From Patescibacteria group bacterium (GTDB taxonomy: Bacteria > Patescibacteriota > Saccharimonadia > Saccharimonadales > CAIOMD01): a DNA stretch of 7,422 nucleotides. This document shows positions 1 through 5,221 of the stretch, piece by piece; the stretch's first letter is position 1, and every line of letters begins with the position of its first letter. The notes under the pieces are model-generated. The model was given only the letters and a program-made list of their open reading frames with translations. It was not told the origin of the DNA and searched no databases. The position numbers and the translations under genes are program-made. The stretch spans positions 1-7,422 of the forward strand of contig JALOQO010000025.1 in the NCBI GenBank assembly GCA_025453305.1. The letters run 5' to 3'.

Positions 1-56
1 AATTTGATATTCAATTAATTTATGCTCTTGGCGGTTATCTGTGTAATACTTTAGTT

Positions 57-1055
57 ATGATTAATAACCAAATTATCGCAAAAAATTTATCAAAAAATTT
101 TAAATTTCCTATTAAGACCCCAAATTCTGGTTGGATTAAAAATATATTAAAACCCGATATTAAAGAGGTTGTTGCTGTTGATAAAATTTCGTTTACCATA
201 AATAGCGGTGAAAGAGTGGCGTTTATCGGCCCTAATGGCGCCGGAAAGTCTACTACAATAAAAATGCTAACCGGAATACTATATCCCTCTGGCGGAAAAA
301 CTAGTGTACTAGGTCTGGATCCTACTACAGATCGAAAGAAGTTGGCTTACAAAATCGGAACGGTTTTTGGCCAAAGATCACAATTATTACCCAATTTACC
401 ATTAACCGATTCTCTAGAATTATATGGGGTGATGTACGATCTTGAATCGAAACAAATAAAATCGAGGGCGCATGAACTTATAGGTATGTTTGATATGGGT
501 TCATTTGCGAATCAACCAGTTAGAAAGTTGTCATTAGGCCAACGGATGAGGGCCGAAGTAGCTGTCTCTTTAATACATAAACCAAAAATTATATTTCTAG
601 ATGAACCGACTATTGGTCTTGATATTGTAGCTAAAAAATCACTTAGAGATTTGCTAATCAGAATTAACGAAACAGAAAATACAACGATATTTTTAACTTC
701 TCACGATGTAGGAGATATCGAATCTCTTTGCAATCGAACAATAGTTATTAACTATGGCAAGCTAATACAAGACTTACCCACCAAAGAGTTATCCAAGATA
801 TTTGTTAAGCAAAAGAATATCGATATTATCCCAGAAAATACTTTTCAAGATTTTCCGGATTTACCAACAGGGGTTAGGTATTTAACCAAATCAAAAAATA
901 AAATAACTGTTACGGTTGATATCAAAACAATTACCGTTCAAGATTCTATAAAAAAACTTCTTGATTTATTTAAAGTAGACGACATTAATGTTTACGATAC
1001 AGACCTAGAAACTATTATCAGGAATATTTATGAAAACAATTCGTCTAGGCAATAA
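57..1055 (+). CDS. ABC-2 exporter ATP-binding subunit (COG4586-like)
   Basis: ATPase that powers an ABC-2 type exporter formed with the two membrane proteins encoded next; the substrate cannot be told. Seen in the 332-residue product: Walker A GPNGAGKST at 58-66, Q-loop Q106 in the context VFGQRSQL, signature LSLGQ at 158-162, Walker B IIFLDEP at 178-184, and switch histidine H216 (TSHD). The stretch before the nucleotide domain (residues 12-40, FKFPIK...EVVAV) and the VFGQRSQL motif are typical of the COG4586 group, which travels with COG4587 and COG3694 permeases exactly as here. About 100 residues after the H-loop form a C-terminal extension. The ATG at 57 has no clear Shine-Dalgarno, and the frame is open back to the window edge, so the start is probable rather than proven. 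Its last 26 bases overlap the next gene. Confidence 0.93.
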   Translation: MINNQIIAKNLSKNFKFPIKTPNSGWIKNILKPDIKEVVAVDKISFTINSGERVAFIGPNGAGKSTTIKMLTGILYPSGGKTSVLGLDPTTDRKKLAYKIGTVFGQRSQLLPNLPLTDSLELYGVMYDLESKQIKSRAHELIGMFDMGSFANQPVRKLSLGQRMRAEVAVSLIHKPKIIFLDEPTIGLDIVAKKSLRDLLIRINETENTTIFLTSHDVGDIESLCNRTIVINYGKLIQDLPTKELSKIFVKQKNIDIIPENTFQDFPDLPTGVRYLTKSKNKITVTVDIKTITVQDSIKKLLDLFKVDDINVYDTDLETIIRNIYENNSSRQ

Positions 1056-1830
1056 GATTGTAAGAACACTTGTAAGGGATAGGATTTACTATCCTGATCG
1101 TCTTATTGTTGATACTTTTGGCATTATTGCTCGTTGTGGTGTATTATTGTTGCTTTATTGGTATGTGTTTGAGATAAACAATGGATCTATTAATAACACC
1201 ACTTTCAACATAGCCGCTTGGAGTATGTTTTTATATTTTAGTTTCTCGGTTTTTAGACTTCGCGATATTTCAAGAGCTATAATGCAAGATGTACAATCTG
1301 GAAGTGTAGAGGTTCTATTTAGTAAACCCGTTTCATATCTCACTTATCGTATGTGGTGGCAAGTAGGAGCCGGTCTGTATCCTTTCCTTATCATATCTTT
1401 ATTTGGATCAATAATAATGGCTTTAATAGTGGGTATACCCGATACAATGCTTATATCAATCTATATACCTACACTAATTGCTGTAATTATTTTTGGTAGC
1501 TTTTTATCACTTTTTTTGTATGCATTTGTTGGTTTAATATCTTTTTGGGTAGAGGACATAAATCCAATTTTTTGGATAGTAGACAAGGCGGTTATGATAC
1601 TAGGCGGTTCTTATTTACCTGTTGCACTGTTTCCGGACCTAATGTATAAAGTTGCAGTATTAAGCCCGTTTGGCGCATCGCAATTTATTACTCATACGGT
1701 ATACCAAACATGGTCAACCGAATGGTTTTTTAAGTTAGGTGTTCAAATTTTTTGGATACTAGTGTTTGCGATAATGTTAGCAATATTATTCTCCAAAGCA
1801 AAAAGAAAAGTATCGGTTAATGGGGGATAA
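1030..1830 (+). CDS. ABC-2 type permease subunit (COG4587-like)
   Basis: Integral membrane subunit of the ABC-2 exporter. The 266-residue product has about six hydrophobic segments, near residues 27-47, 60-76, 114-135, 141-172, 180-200 and 236-255. Between the second and third lies a charged cytoplasmic stretch with the pattern D-x(2)-SG-x-VE-x(5)-P (residues 87-100), as in COG4587 proteins, where it is thought to face the ATPase. The EDINPIFWIVDKAVMILGG segment (175-193) is also typical. The ATG at 1030 lies inside the end of the ATPase gene and is preceded by AGGA at 1020-1023 with a 6-base gap, so translational coupling is likely. The length is normal for the family. Substrate unknown. Confidence 0.9.
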   Translation: MKTIRLGNKIVRTLVRDRIYYPDRLIVDTFGIIARCGVLLLLYWYVFEINNGSINNTTFNIAAWSMFLYFSFSVFRLRDISRAIMQDVQSGSVEVLFSKPVSYLTYRMWWQVGAGLYPFLIISLFGSIIMALIVGIPDTMLISIYIPTLIAVIIFGSFLSLFLYAFVGLISFWVEDINPIFWIVDKAVMILGGSYLPVALFPDLMYKVAVLSPFGASQFITHTVYQTWSTEWFFKLGVQIFWILVFAIMLAILFSKAKRKVSVNGG

Positions 1831-1834
1831 TATT

Positions 1835-2629
1835 ATGTTAAAAGAGTTAAATTTTGCTATTTACGCCATCAAGAAGAACATCCAGAGTAGTGCCGAACTA
1901 AGGAGTAGTTTTGTTACCAATGTAATCGGTATGGCTATAAACAATACAGCTTTTATAATTATCTGGGTGTTTTTTGTTAAATCCGTTGGTGTTATAAATG
2001 GATGGACTGCGGTAGACATTATTGGTCTATTGGGTTTTGGCGCCCTGTCGTACGGGATCGTTTTTTCATTAGGAGCTGGCATAAGAAAGTTGCCAGATTA
2101 CATCGCAGGTGGTGGATTTGATAGATTTATGTTGTCTCCCAAGAATCTACTTATAAGACTAGGTACATCAGCTTTTAATGCCTCTGCTATAGGAGATATA
2201 ATATTTGGTTTTTGCTGCCTTGTTATATATGGCATTCTCTCACAGCTTAATATTCAGCAAGTAATCATGATTACATTATTAGTTATAGTTTCGATTACGG
2301 TTTTTATTGCTGCGGCAATTTTTGCTTACTCTACGAGTTTTTTATTTGTAGATGGCAACGCTGCCTCTAGTAGTATTTTTGAGTTATTTATGACTCCCAC
2401 CTTATTTAATGGAGGTGCTTTTCAGGGGGCTACAAGGTTTGTTTTTACATTCATTATACCCTCGCTTGCAGTTGGAGCTTTACCGGTAGAAATTATTAAA
2501 AATATGTCTATAAGCCAGTTCTTCGTTTTATGCATTGTAGCAATAATTTGGCTATTACTTTCATTGAAATTTTTCAATTGGGGGGTAAAAAAATATGAAA
2601 GTACCAATTTCATGACCTTTTCTAGCTAG
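1835..2629 (+). CDS. ABC-2 type permease subunit (COG3694-like)
   Basis: Second membrane subunit of the exporter, 264 residues from the chosen start, with about six hydrophobic segments. The loop GGGFDRFMLSPKN (about 92-104) matches the G-x-FD-x(2)-L-x-P pattern of COG3694 proteins and corresponds to the charged loop of the partner permease. Start choice: an in-frame ATG at 1820 overlaps the previous gene, but GGGGGA at 1822-1827 sits 7-8 bases before the ATG at 1835 and would be its ribosome binding site. Starting at 1835 also gives the usual short cytoplasmic N terminus (MLKELNFAIYAIKKN). This leaves a 4-base gap after the upstream stop. The gene ends the operon; no convincing U-tailed terminator follows, only an imperfect stem at about 2649-2685 (GCTGG with CCAGC). 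Confidence 0.9.
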   Translation: MLKELNFAIYAIKKNIQSSAELRSSFVTNVIGMAINNTAFIIIWVFFVKSVGVINGWTAVDIIGLLGFGALSYGIVFSLGAGIRKLPDYIAGGGFDRFMLSPKNLLIRLGTSAFNASAIGDIIFGFCCLVIYGILSQLNIQQVIMITLLVIVSITVFIAAAIFAYSTSFLFVDGNAASSSIFELFMTPTLFNGGAFQGATRFVFTFIIPSLAVGALPVEIIKNMSISQFFVLCIVAIIWLLLSLKFFNWGVKKYESTNFMTFSS

Positions 2630-2781
2630 TATCAGAAATCTTTTTGTGCTGGTTTGTGATGGGTATTGAAATTAATCATCCAGCCCAAAGGTAAAATATA
2701 ATCCTTAGAGAAGAATATTCTTTGGCTCATCTTTACAGCCATATGCCCCGCAACTAAAAAGTTCTCTAATTATCAAATTAT

Positions 2782-2806
2782 AAAAACCGCCCCAAAACAG
2801 GACGGT
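2782..2806 (-). terminator. Rho-independent terminator of tRNA-Val
   Basis: On the minus strand ACCGTCC (2806-2800) pairs with GGGCGGT (2792-2786) through one U-G wobble, and a run of five T follows (2786-2782). On the plus strand the wobble becomes a C-A mismatch and there is no T run, so the signal is directional. It begins 8 bases after the CCA end of the tRNA and also separates it from the convergent exporter operon. Confidence 0.75.
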
Positions 2807-2813
2807 CATTACA

Positions 2814-2890
2814 TGGTGGGTGATGAGGGACTCGAACCCCCGACCTACTGAGTGTAAATCAGTCGCTCTAGCCAACTGAGCTAATCACCC
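2814..2890 (-). tRNA. tRNA-Val(UAC)
   Basis: A complete 77-base cloverleaf reads on the minus strand. The acceptor stem GGGTGAT/ATCACCC is perfect. The D arm is GCTC/GAGC, the anticodon stem ACTGA/TCAGT closes the loop TTTACAC, giving anticodon TAC, which reads GTA valine codons. The T arm is GGGGG-TTCGAGT-CCCTC with one G-U pair, the discriminator is A, and CCA is encoded. It has its own promoter and terminator and stands opposite to all neighbouring genes. Confidence 0.97.
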
Positions 2891-2909
2891 ACATATGCGA
2901 TACCAGACA

Positions 2910-2937
2910 ATTATAACACAACATCGTATAGTTTAAA
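2910..2937 (-). promoter_or_regulatory. Promoter of tRNA-Val (extended -10)
   Basis: Minus strand: -35 TTTAAA (2937-2932), 16-base spacer, then TG-T-TATAAT with a consensus extended -10 hexamer at 2915-2910. The hexamer ends 19 bases before the mature tRNA 5' end, leaving a leader of roughly a dozen bases for RNase P to remove. TTTAAA is its own reverse complement, but no good -10 lies at the right distance on the plus strand. Confidence 0.7.
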
Positions 2938-2963
2938 TAGATGCTAACTTACGATAAATAATA

Positions 2964-2969
2964 TAGAAT
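2964..2969 (+). promoter_or_regulatory. Possible -10 box of tRNA-Leu
   Basis: TAGAAT matches the -10 consensus in five of six positions and ends 9 bases before the tRNA-Leu 5' end, a normal distance. No recognisable -35 or TG extension accompanies it, so this is a weak call resting mainly on position. Confidence 0.3.
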
Positions 2970-2978
2970 ATAGATGAT

Positions 2979-3065
2979 GCGCGAGTGGCGGAATCGGTAG
3001 ACGCGCTACTTTGAGGTGGTAGTGGGAGTAATCCCGTGGAGGTTCAAGTCCTCTCTCGCGCACCA
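2979..3065 (+). tRNA. tRNA-Leu(GAG)
   Basis: An 87-base class II tRNA. The acceptor stem is GCGCGAG/CTCGCGC, the anticodon stem CTACT/GGTAG (last pair U-G) closes a loop with anticodon GAG, which reads CTC and CTT. A long variable arm, TGGGA-GTAA-TCCCG, is diagnostic for Leu/Ser/Tyr types. The T arm is GGAGG-TTCAAGT-CCTCT, discriminator A, CCA encoded. No terminator follows; the SPFH gene begins 27 bases downstream, so the tRNA is probably cut out of a transcript that also carries that mRNA. Confidence 0.97.
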
Positions 3066-3092
3066 AGAATATACATTTATAAAGGGGGTTTT

Positions 3093-3839
3093 ATGGTTGG
3101 TTTATTTTGGCTACTAGTAATTATAGCTATAGTCCTACTAGCTTTTGGACTAAAGGTTATAAAACAATATGAACGAGGCGTGATTTTAACTTTGGGCCGT
3201 TACACAAGCACTAAAGAACCTGGATTGCGTTTTGTTTTTCCGGTTATTCAACAAATGACCAAAGTTGACATTAGAACTACTCCTGTCGATGTTGCCGAAC
3301 AAGAGGTTATTACCCTAGATAATGTAACGGCCACAGTCGATGCGGTAGTTTATTTTAAGGTAACAAGCCCAGAAAAGGCAATATTACAGAATGCAAACTA
3401 TTCTGTTAGCACAAGCCAATTTGCTCAAGCTGCTCTAAGAGATGTAGCCGGCAATGTTAGTTTAGACGACCTTTTGAGTAAAAGAGATGAAATTAGTTTG
3501 CAGATTAAGGAAATAGTAGATAAGCAAACCGATATGTGGGGTGTAGATATAGAAATTGTAAAATTACAAAATATTGAACTGCCGCAAGATATGAAACGCG
3601 CTATGGCCCGCCAAGCCGAGGCCGAAAGGGTTCGCCGTGCTGTGGTAATTAATGCCGACGGAGAAAGAGAGGCAGCCATAAAAGTATCTGAAGCTGCCGA
3701 GATGCTAAGCAAAGTCAAGGGTGGTATAAATATTCGTACATTACAAACATTAGAAAAAATTGCACCAGAACCATCCCAAAAAACTGTTTATGTACTGCCT
3801 ACAGATATAATTGAATCGTTCAAATCTATAATAAAATAG
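3093..3839 (+). CDS. Stomatin-like SPFH/band 7 protein (slipin)
   Basis: Membrane-anchored SPFH-domain protein of the slipin type; such proteins form oligomeric scaffolds in membrane microdomains, and no exact role can be read here. The 248-residue product has one N-terminal hydrophobic segment (2-22), the band 7 start QYERGVILTLGRY (25-37), GLRFVFP (about 44-50), a domain body to about residue 180, then a charged helical part rich in Ala/Glu/Arg (QAEAERVRRAVVINADGEREAA). The frame is open upstream into tRNA-Leu with an ATG at 3036, but that ATG is inside the tRNA. The ATG at 3093 has a strong Shine-Dalgarno AAAGGGGG at 3081-3088 and starts directly at the membrane anchor. Slipins are often paired with an NfeD protein; none is seen next to it here. 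Confidence 0.93.
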   Translation: MVGLFWLLVIIAIVLLAFGLKVIKQYERGVILTLGRYTSTKEPGLRFVFPVIQQMTKVDIRTTPVDVAEQEVITLDNVTATVDAVVYFKVTSPEKAILQNANYSVSTSQFAQAALRDVAGNVSLDDLLSKRDEISLQIKEIVDKQTDMWGVDIEIVKLQNIELPQDMKRAMARQAEAERVRRAVVINADGEREAAIKVSEAAEMLSKVKGGINIRTLQTLEKIAPEPSQKTVYVLPTDIIESFKSIIK

Positions 3840-3847
3840 AGCTCTTA

Positions 3848-3876
3848 TTGAGTTAAAGCTTCTTATTTAGTACAAT
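3848..3876 (+). promoter_or_regulatory. Sigma-70 promoter driving the outer tRNA-Phe 5' half
   Basis: TTGAGT (3848-3853), a 17-base spacer and TACAAT (3871-3876) give a good vegetative promoter just after the SPFH stop codon. The predicted start near 3883 lies a few bases before the tRNA-like 5' end at 3891, the arrangement expected for a tRNA gene. It would transcribe the tRNA-Phe 5' half, its insert and probably the intact tRNA-Phe behind it. Confidence 0.65.
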
Positions 3877-3890
3877 AAATGGGCTAGTGT

Positions 3891-4031
3891 AGCTCTTTAG
3901 CTCAGTTGGTAGAGTGAGAACCGCCAGTGGCGGTTTGCAAGGCCGGAAACCCTGGGCACTAATGTGCCAGAGTTGAGGAGGGGTCGACCGCGATTCGTCC
4001 AAAGACGGATCGACGGGTGACGAGGCCTGAA
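3891..4031 (+). pseudogene. Interrupted 5' half of a second tRNA-Phe, ending after the anticodon
   Basis: Bases 3891-3914 copy the acceptor 5' strand and D arm of the intact tRNA-Phe. Bases 4022-4031 (GAGGCCTGAA) copy its anticodon stem 5' strand and loop through the anticodon GAA (tRNA bases 4116-4125). Between them a 107-base structured insert replaces the two bases at tRNA positions 25-26. After A4031 similarity stops: the next bases TCAGG-T-CCTC fold back on GAGGCCTG and seal it as a hairpin. The matching 3' half lies at 4222-4345. Seen directly: the matches and their order. Inferred: that both halves derive from one tRNA-Phe copy. I use pseudogene because it cannot give a normal tRNA; a functional split or tRNA-like RNA is possible. 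Confidence 0.75.
3915..4021 (+). repeat. Structured insert, copy 1 (107 bases, TGAR...GTGAC family)
   Basis: Begins TGAG directly after the D arm and ends GTGAC directly before anticodon-stem base 27. Order of parts: hairpin 1, AACCGCC-AGT-GGCGGTT (3919-3935); then T and GCAAGG (3937-3942); hairpin A, CTGG-G-CAC-TAAT-GTG-CCAG (3952-3970), extended by AAC/GTT (3948-3950 with 3972-3974); GGGGTCG (3980-3986); hairpin B, whose long arm has GATTCGTC-CAAA-GACGGATC (3992-4011) and is closed by GTC/GAC (3983-3985 with 4019-4021). The head and the tail motifs match the 86-base copies; hairpin A is diverged and hairpin B is 24 bases longer. The U-G pair in hairpin B favours the plus strand as the RNA strand. 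No protein-coding potential. Confidence 0.75.
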
Positions 4032-4069
4032 TCAGGTCCTCTGCCAATAGGTAGCCTTAGCCACAAAAG

Positions 4070-4078
4070 TGTTACAAT
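4070..4078 (+). promoter_or_regulatory. Extended -10 promoter of the intact tRNA-Phe
   Basis: TG-T-TACAAT, with the hexamer at 4073-4078, ends 11 bases before the tRNA 5' end. No clear -35 is present at 16-18 bases, but the TG extension can compensate for that. The intact tRNA can thus be made independently of the upstream promoter at 3848-3876. Confidence 0.6.
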
Positions 4079-4089
4079 TTAAAAAGCGT

Positions 4090-4165
4090 GGCTCTTTAGC
4101 TCAGTTGGTAGAGCAGAGGCCTGAAGAGCCTTGTGTCCCCAGTTCGAGTCTGGGAGGAGCCACCA
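4090..4165 (+). tRNA. tRNA-Phe(GAA)
   Basis: A complete 76-base cloverleaf. The acceptor stem GGCTCTT/AGGAGCC has one U-G pair, the D arm is GCTC/GAGC, the anticodon stem GAGGC/GCCTT closes loop CTGAAGA with anticodon GAA, the variable loop is GTGTC, the T arm CCCAG-TTCGAGT-CTGGG is perfect, the discriminator is A and CCA is encoded. It lies between the two halves of a second tRNA-Phe copy, with 58 bases before it and 56 after it, that is, in what would be the anticodon loop (36/37 junction) of the outer copy. Confidence 0.97.
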
Positions 4166-4221
4166 TTTTAGTATCATCGAACAGTAATCATTGATTTATA
4201 AAACTTTCTGGGACACAAGGT

Positions 4222-4345
4222 GAGCCTTGTGGTCACATCCTGCGACCCCAGAACTTCATCTATGAAAACAAGTTTTCAAGAGAAGGTTCTCTTGCAAAAA
4301 GCTACAAACTTTTTTCACCCAGTTCGAGTCTGGGAGGAGCCACCA
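4222..4345 (+). pseudogene. Interrupted 3' half of a second tRNA-Phe, starting at position 37
   Basis: Bases 4222-4231 (GAGCCTTGTG) copy tRNA-Phe bases 4126-4135, that is position 37 through the anticodon stem 3' strand and the start of the variable loop. Bases 4318-4345 copy the T arm, acceptor 3' strand and CCA exactly. An 86-base structured insert (4232-4317, reversed) takes the place of variable-loop positions 47-48. Just upstream CACAAGG (4214-4220) pairs with CCTTGTG (4225-4231) and seals the anticodon strand in a hairpin. Its first base continues exactly where the 5' half at 3891-4031 stops. With that half a tRNA fold is still possible: GAGGC with GCCTT in the anticodon stem, six of seven acceptor pairs and an intact T arm. 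Confidence 0.75.
4232..4317 (-). repeat. Structured insert, copy 2 (86 bases, reversed)
   Basis: Read on the minus strand it begins TGAA at 4317 and ends GTGAC at 4232. Parts: hairpin 1, AAAAGTT-TGT-AGCTTTT (4313-4297); GCAAGA (4295-4290); hairpin A (4289-4251), a 39-base stem-loop of 16 pairs built as GAA/TTC, CTTC/GAAG, TCT/AGA and GAAAAC-TT-GTTTTC with fixed bulges; then hairpin B, GGTCGCA-GGA-TGTGACC (4247-4231, its last base lying in the tRNA part). It aligns without gaps to the copy at 7266-7351 with 65 of 86 identities. Two U-G/G-U pairs exist only on the minus strand, so the folded RNA strand is probably antisense to the surrounding genes. No convincing promoter was found for it. Confidence 0.8.
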
Positions 4346-4401
4346 AGATAACAACCAACTAAAAAGTGGGTCTGTTTATAAATAAAAATATAAAGCTTAT
4401 G

Positions 4402-4410
4402 TGTTATGAT
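4402..4410 (+). promoter_or_regulatory. Extended -10 promoter of the MacB/LolD-like operon
   Basis: TG-T-TATGAT, with the hexamer at 4405-4410, lies only 13 bases before the ATG at 4424. A start of transcription 6-8 bases after the hexamer leaves a leader of about 6 bases or less, and no Shine-Dalgarno is present, so the mRNA is probably leaderless. The -35 region is A/T-rich without a clear match. Confidence 0.5.
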
Positions 4411-4423
4411 AATATTAACTTAA

Positions 4424-5221
4424 ATGCAAAACGAAATCATAAATTACGCCAAAGAGCTTCTTGGGCAGTATAACGGGGATATTAATAAGGCTATACAAGC
4501 TTTGTACGATGCCCAATTACCGACGGATAAGAAATTAAATATAGAATATGGCCCAGTTGTAGTTAGTGTTAAAGAGCTTAGTAAAAAATACAAAGTTGGT
4601 AAGCAAAAAATATCTGCTCTTAATGGTGTAAATCTAGAAATTAAACAAGGTGAATTTGTAGCACTAACTGGTAGCAGTGGTAGTGGTAAAAGTACGTTAT
4701 TACAATTAATTGGCGGATTAGACAAAGCAGATAACGGAACGGTAGAAGTCAATGGACAGAATCTAGCAAAATTAAGGGATGCAAAGCTCTCAAAATTTAG
4801 AAACAAGACTATTGGTTTTGTTTTTCAGTTTTTTTATTTGCAACCATTTTTAAACCTAGAAACAAATGTAGAAGTTCCAGCTATGTTTGCTAGGCAAAAA
4901 CCAAAAGACAGACATAATCAGAGTAATGACATGATTAGAGCCGTTGATTTAAGTGATAGGACAAAACATTTACCCCGTGAATTGTCGGGCGGGCAAATGC
5001 AACGAGCGGCAATCGCTAGAGCACTTATGAATAAGCCAAAACTATTACTTGCCGATGAACCTACGGGTAATCTAGACAGTACTAACGCACATTCCATATT
5101 TGATATGTTCGAAAAGCTAAGAAACGAATTTGGTACTACAGTTATAGTTGTAACCCATGATCAATCGCTGGCAAGTAGAGCAGACAGAATAGTTAGGCTT
5201 TCTGATGGGGTAATTGTATGA
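4424..5221 (+). CDS. MacB/LolD-type ABC transporter ATPase
   Basis: ATPase of the MacB/LolD/FtsE branch, partner of the FtsX-like permease encoded next. In the 265-residue product: Walker A GSSGSGKST at 83-91, Q-loop Q135, signature LSGGQ at 187-191 followed by QRAAIARAL, Walker B LLLADEP at 207-213 with the family run TGNLD, and H245 in VVTHD. The ABC domain starts only near residue 45: the first 40 or so residues (a predicted helical stretch NEIINYAKELL...NKAIQALYDAQ) are extra relative to typical 220-230-residue members. There is no other Met codon before the Walker A region, and the promoter position supports the ATG at 4424. The stop overlaps the next start as ATGA, so the two are translationally coupled. 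Substrate unknown. Confidence 0.93.
   Translation: MQNEIINYAKELLGQYNGDINKAIQALYDAQLPTDKKLNIEYGPVVVSVKELSKKYKVGKQKISALNGVNLEIKQGEFVALTGSSGSGKSTLLQLIGGLDKADNGTVEVNGQNLAKLRDAKLSKFRNKTIGFVFQFFYLQPFLNLETNVEVPAMFARQKPKDRHNQSNDMIRAVDLSDRTKHLPRELSGGQMQRAAIARALMNKPKLLLADEPTGNLDSTNAHSIFDMFEKLRNEFGTTVIVVTHDQSLASRADRIVRLSDGVIV

Larger units (their letters stand above)
3889..4113 (+). repeat. Direct repeat of the tRNA-Phe 5' end (26 bases, two copies)
   Basis: Bases 3889-3914 and 4088-4113 agree at 25 of 26 positions, covering two upstream bases, the acceptor 5' strand and the D arm. The single difference (A3891 for G4090) would break the first acceptor pair of the outer copy. The period is 199 bases. 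The coordinates span from the start of copy one to the end of copy two. Confidence 0.9.
4138..4345 (+). repeat. Direct repeat of the tRNA-Phe 3' end (28 bases, two copies)
   Basis: Bases 4138-4165 and 4318-4345 are identical over all 28 positions: the whole T arm, the acceptor 3' strand, discriminator and CCA. Flanking bases differ on both sides. The period is 180 bases. Such tRNA 3'-end duplications are the usual footprint of tRNA-targeted integration, but no integrase gene lies between or near the copies. The coordinates span both copies. Confidence 0.92.

Noticed and set aside
2660..2695. Eleven-codon ATG frame after the exporter operon
   Set aside because: It has no ribosome binding site and is too short to support; the 2630-2781 gap otherwise shows only the imperfect stem near 2649-2685 and a 12-base palindrome at 2711-2722.
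3036..3092. Upstream ATG that would extend the SPFH protein by 19 residues
   Set aside because: The ATG lies inside tRNA-Leu; the ATG at 3093 has a strong ribosome binding site and begins at the membrane anchor.
3891..4045. tmRNA, RNase P RNA, SRP RNA or group I intron at the outer tRNA-Phe half
   Set aside because: No conserved core motifs of these RNAs were found, and the inserts of 86-107 bases are too short for a group I intron.
3853..4047. Minus-strand reading frame over the outer tRNA-Phe 5' half
   Set aside because: It crosses structured RNA and tRNA sequence, has no ribosome binding site and no recognisable domain.
4296..4315. Rho-independent terminator formed by AAAAAG/CTTTTT with a T run
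   Set aside because: The stem is almost all A-T, and these bases are better explained as hairpin 1 of the reversed element.
3891..4345. T-box leader or riboswitch for the downstream ABC genes
   Set aside because: There is no T-box sequence or antiterminator, the inserts lie within tRNA parts, and the ABC operon has its own promoter at 4402-4410 with almost no leader.
4138..4345. att sites of a phage or genomic island
   Set aside because: The identical 28-base tRNA 3' ends look like att sites, but only 152 bases lie between them, no integrase is present, and the matching 5' half upstream is not explained by this.
5218..5221. Use of TGA as a glycine codon (SR1/Gracilibacteria code)
   Set aside because: TGA is a true stop of the ATPase gene in its ATGA overlap with the permease start.
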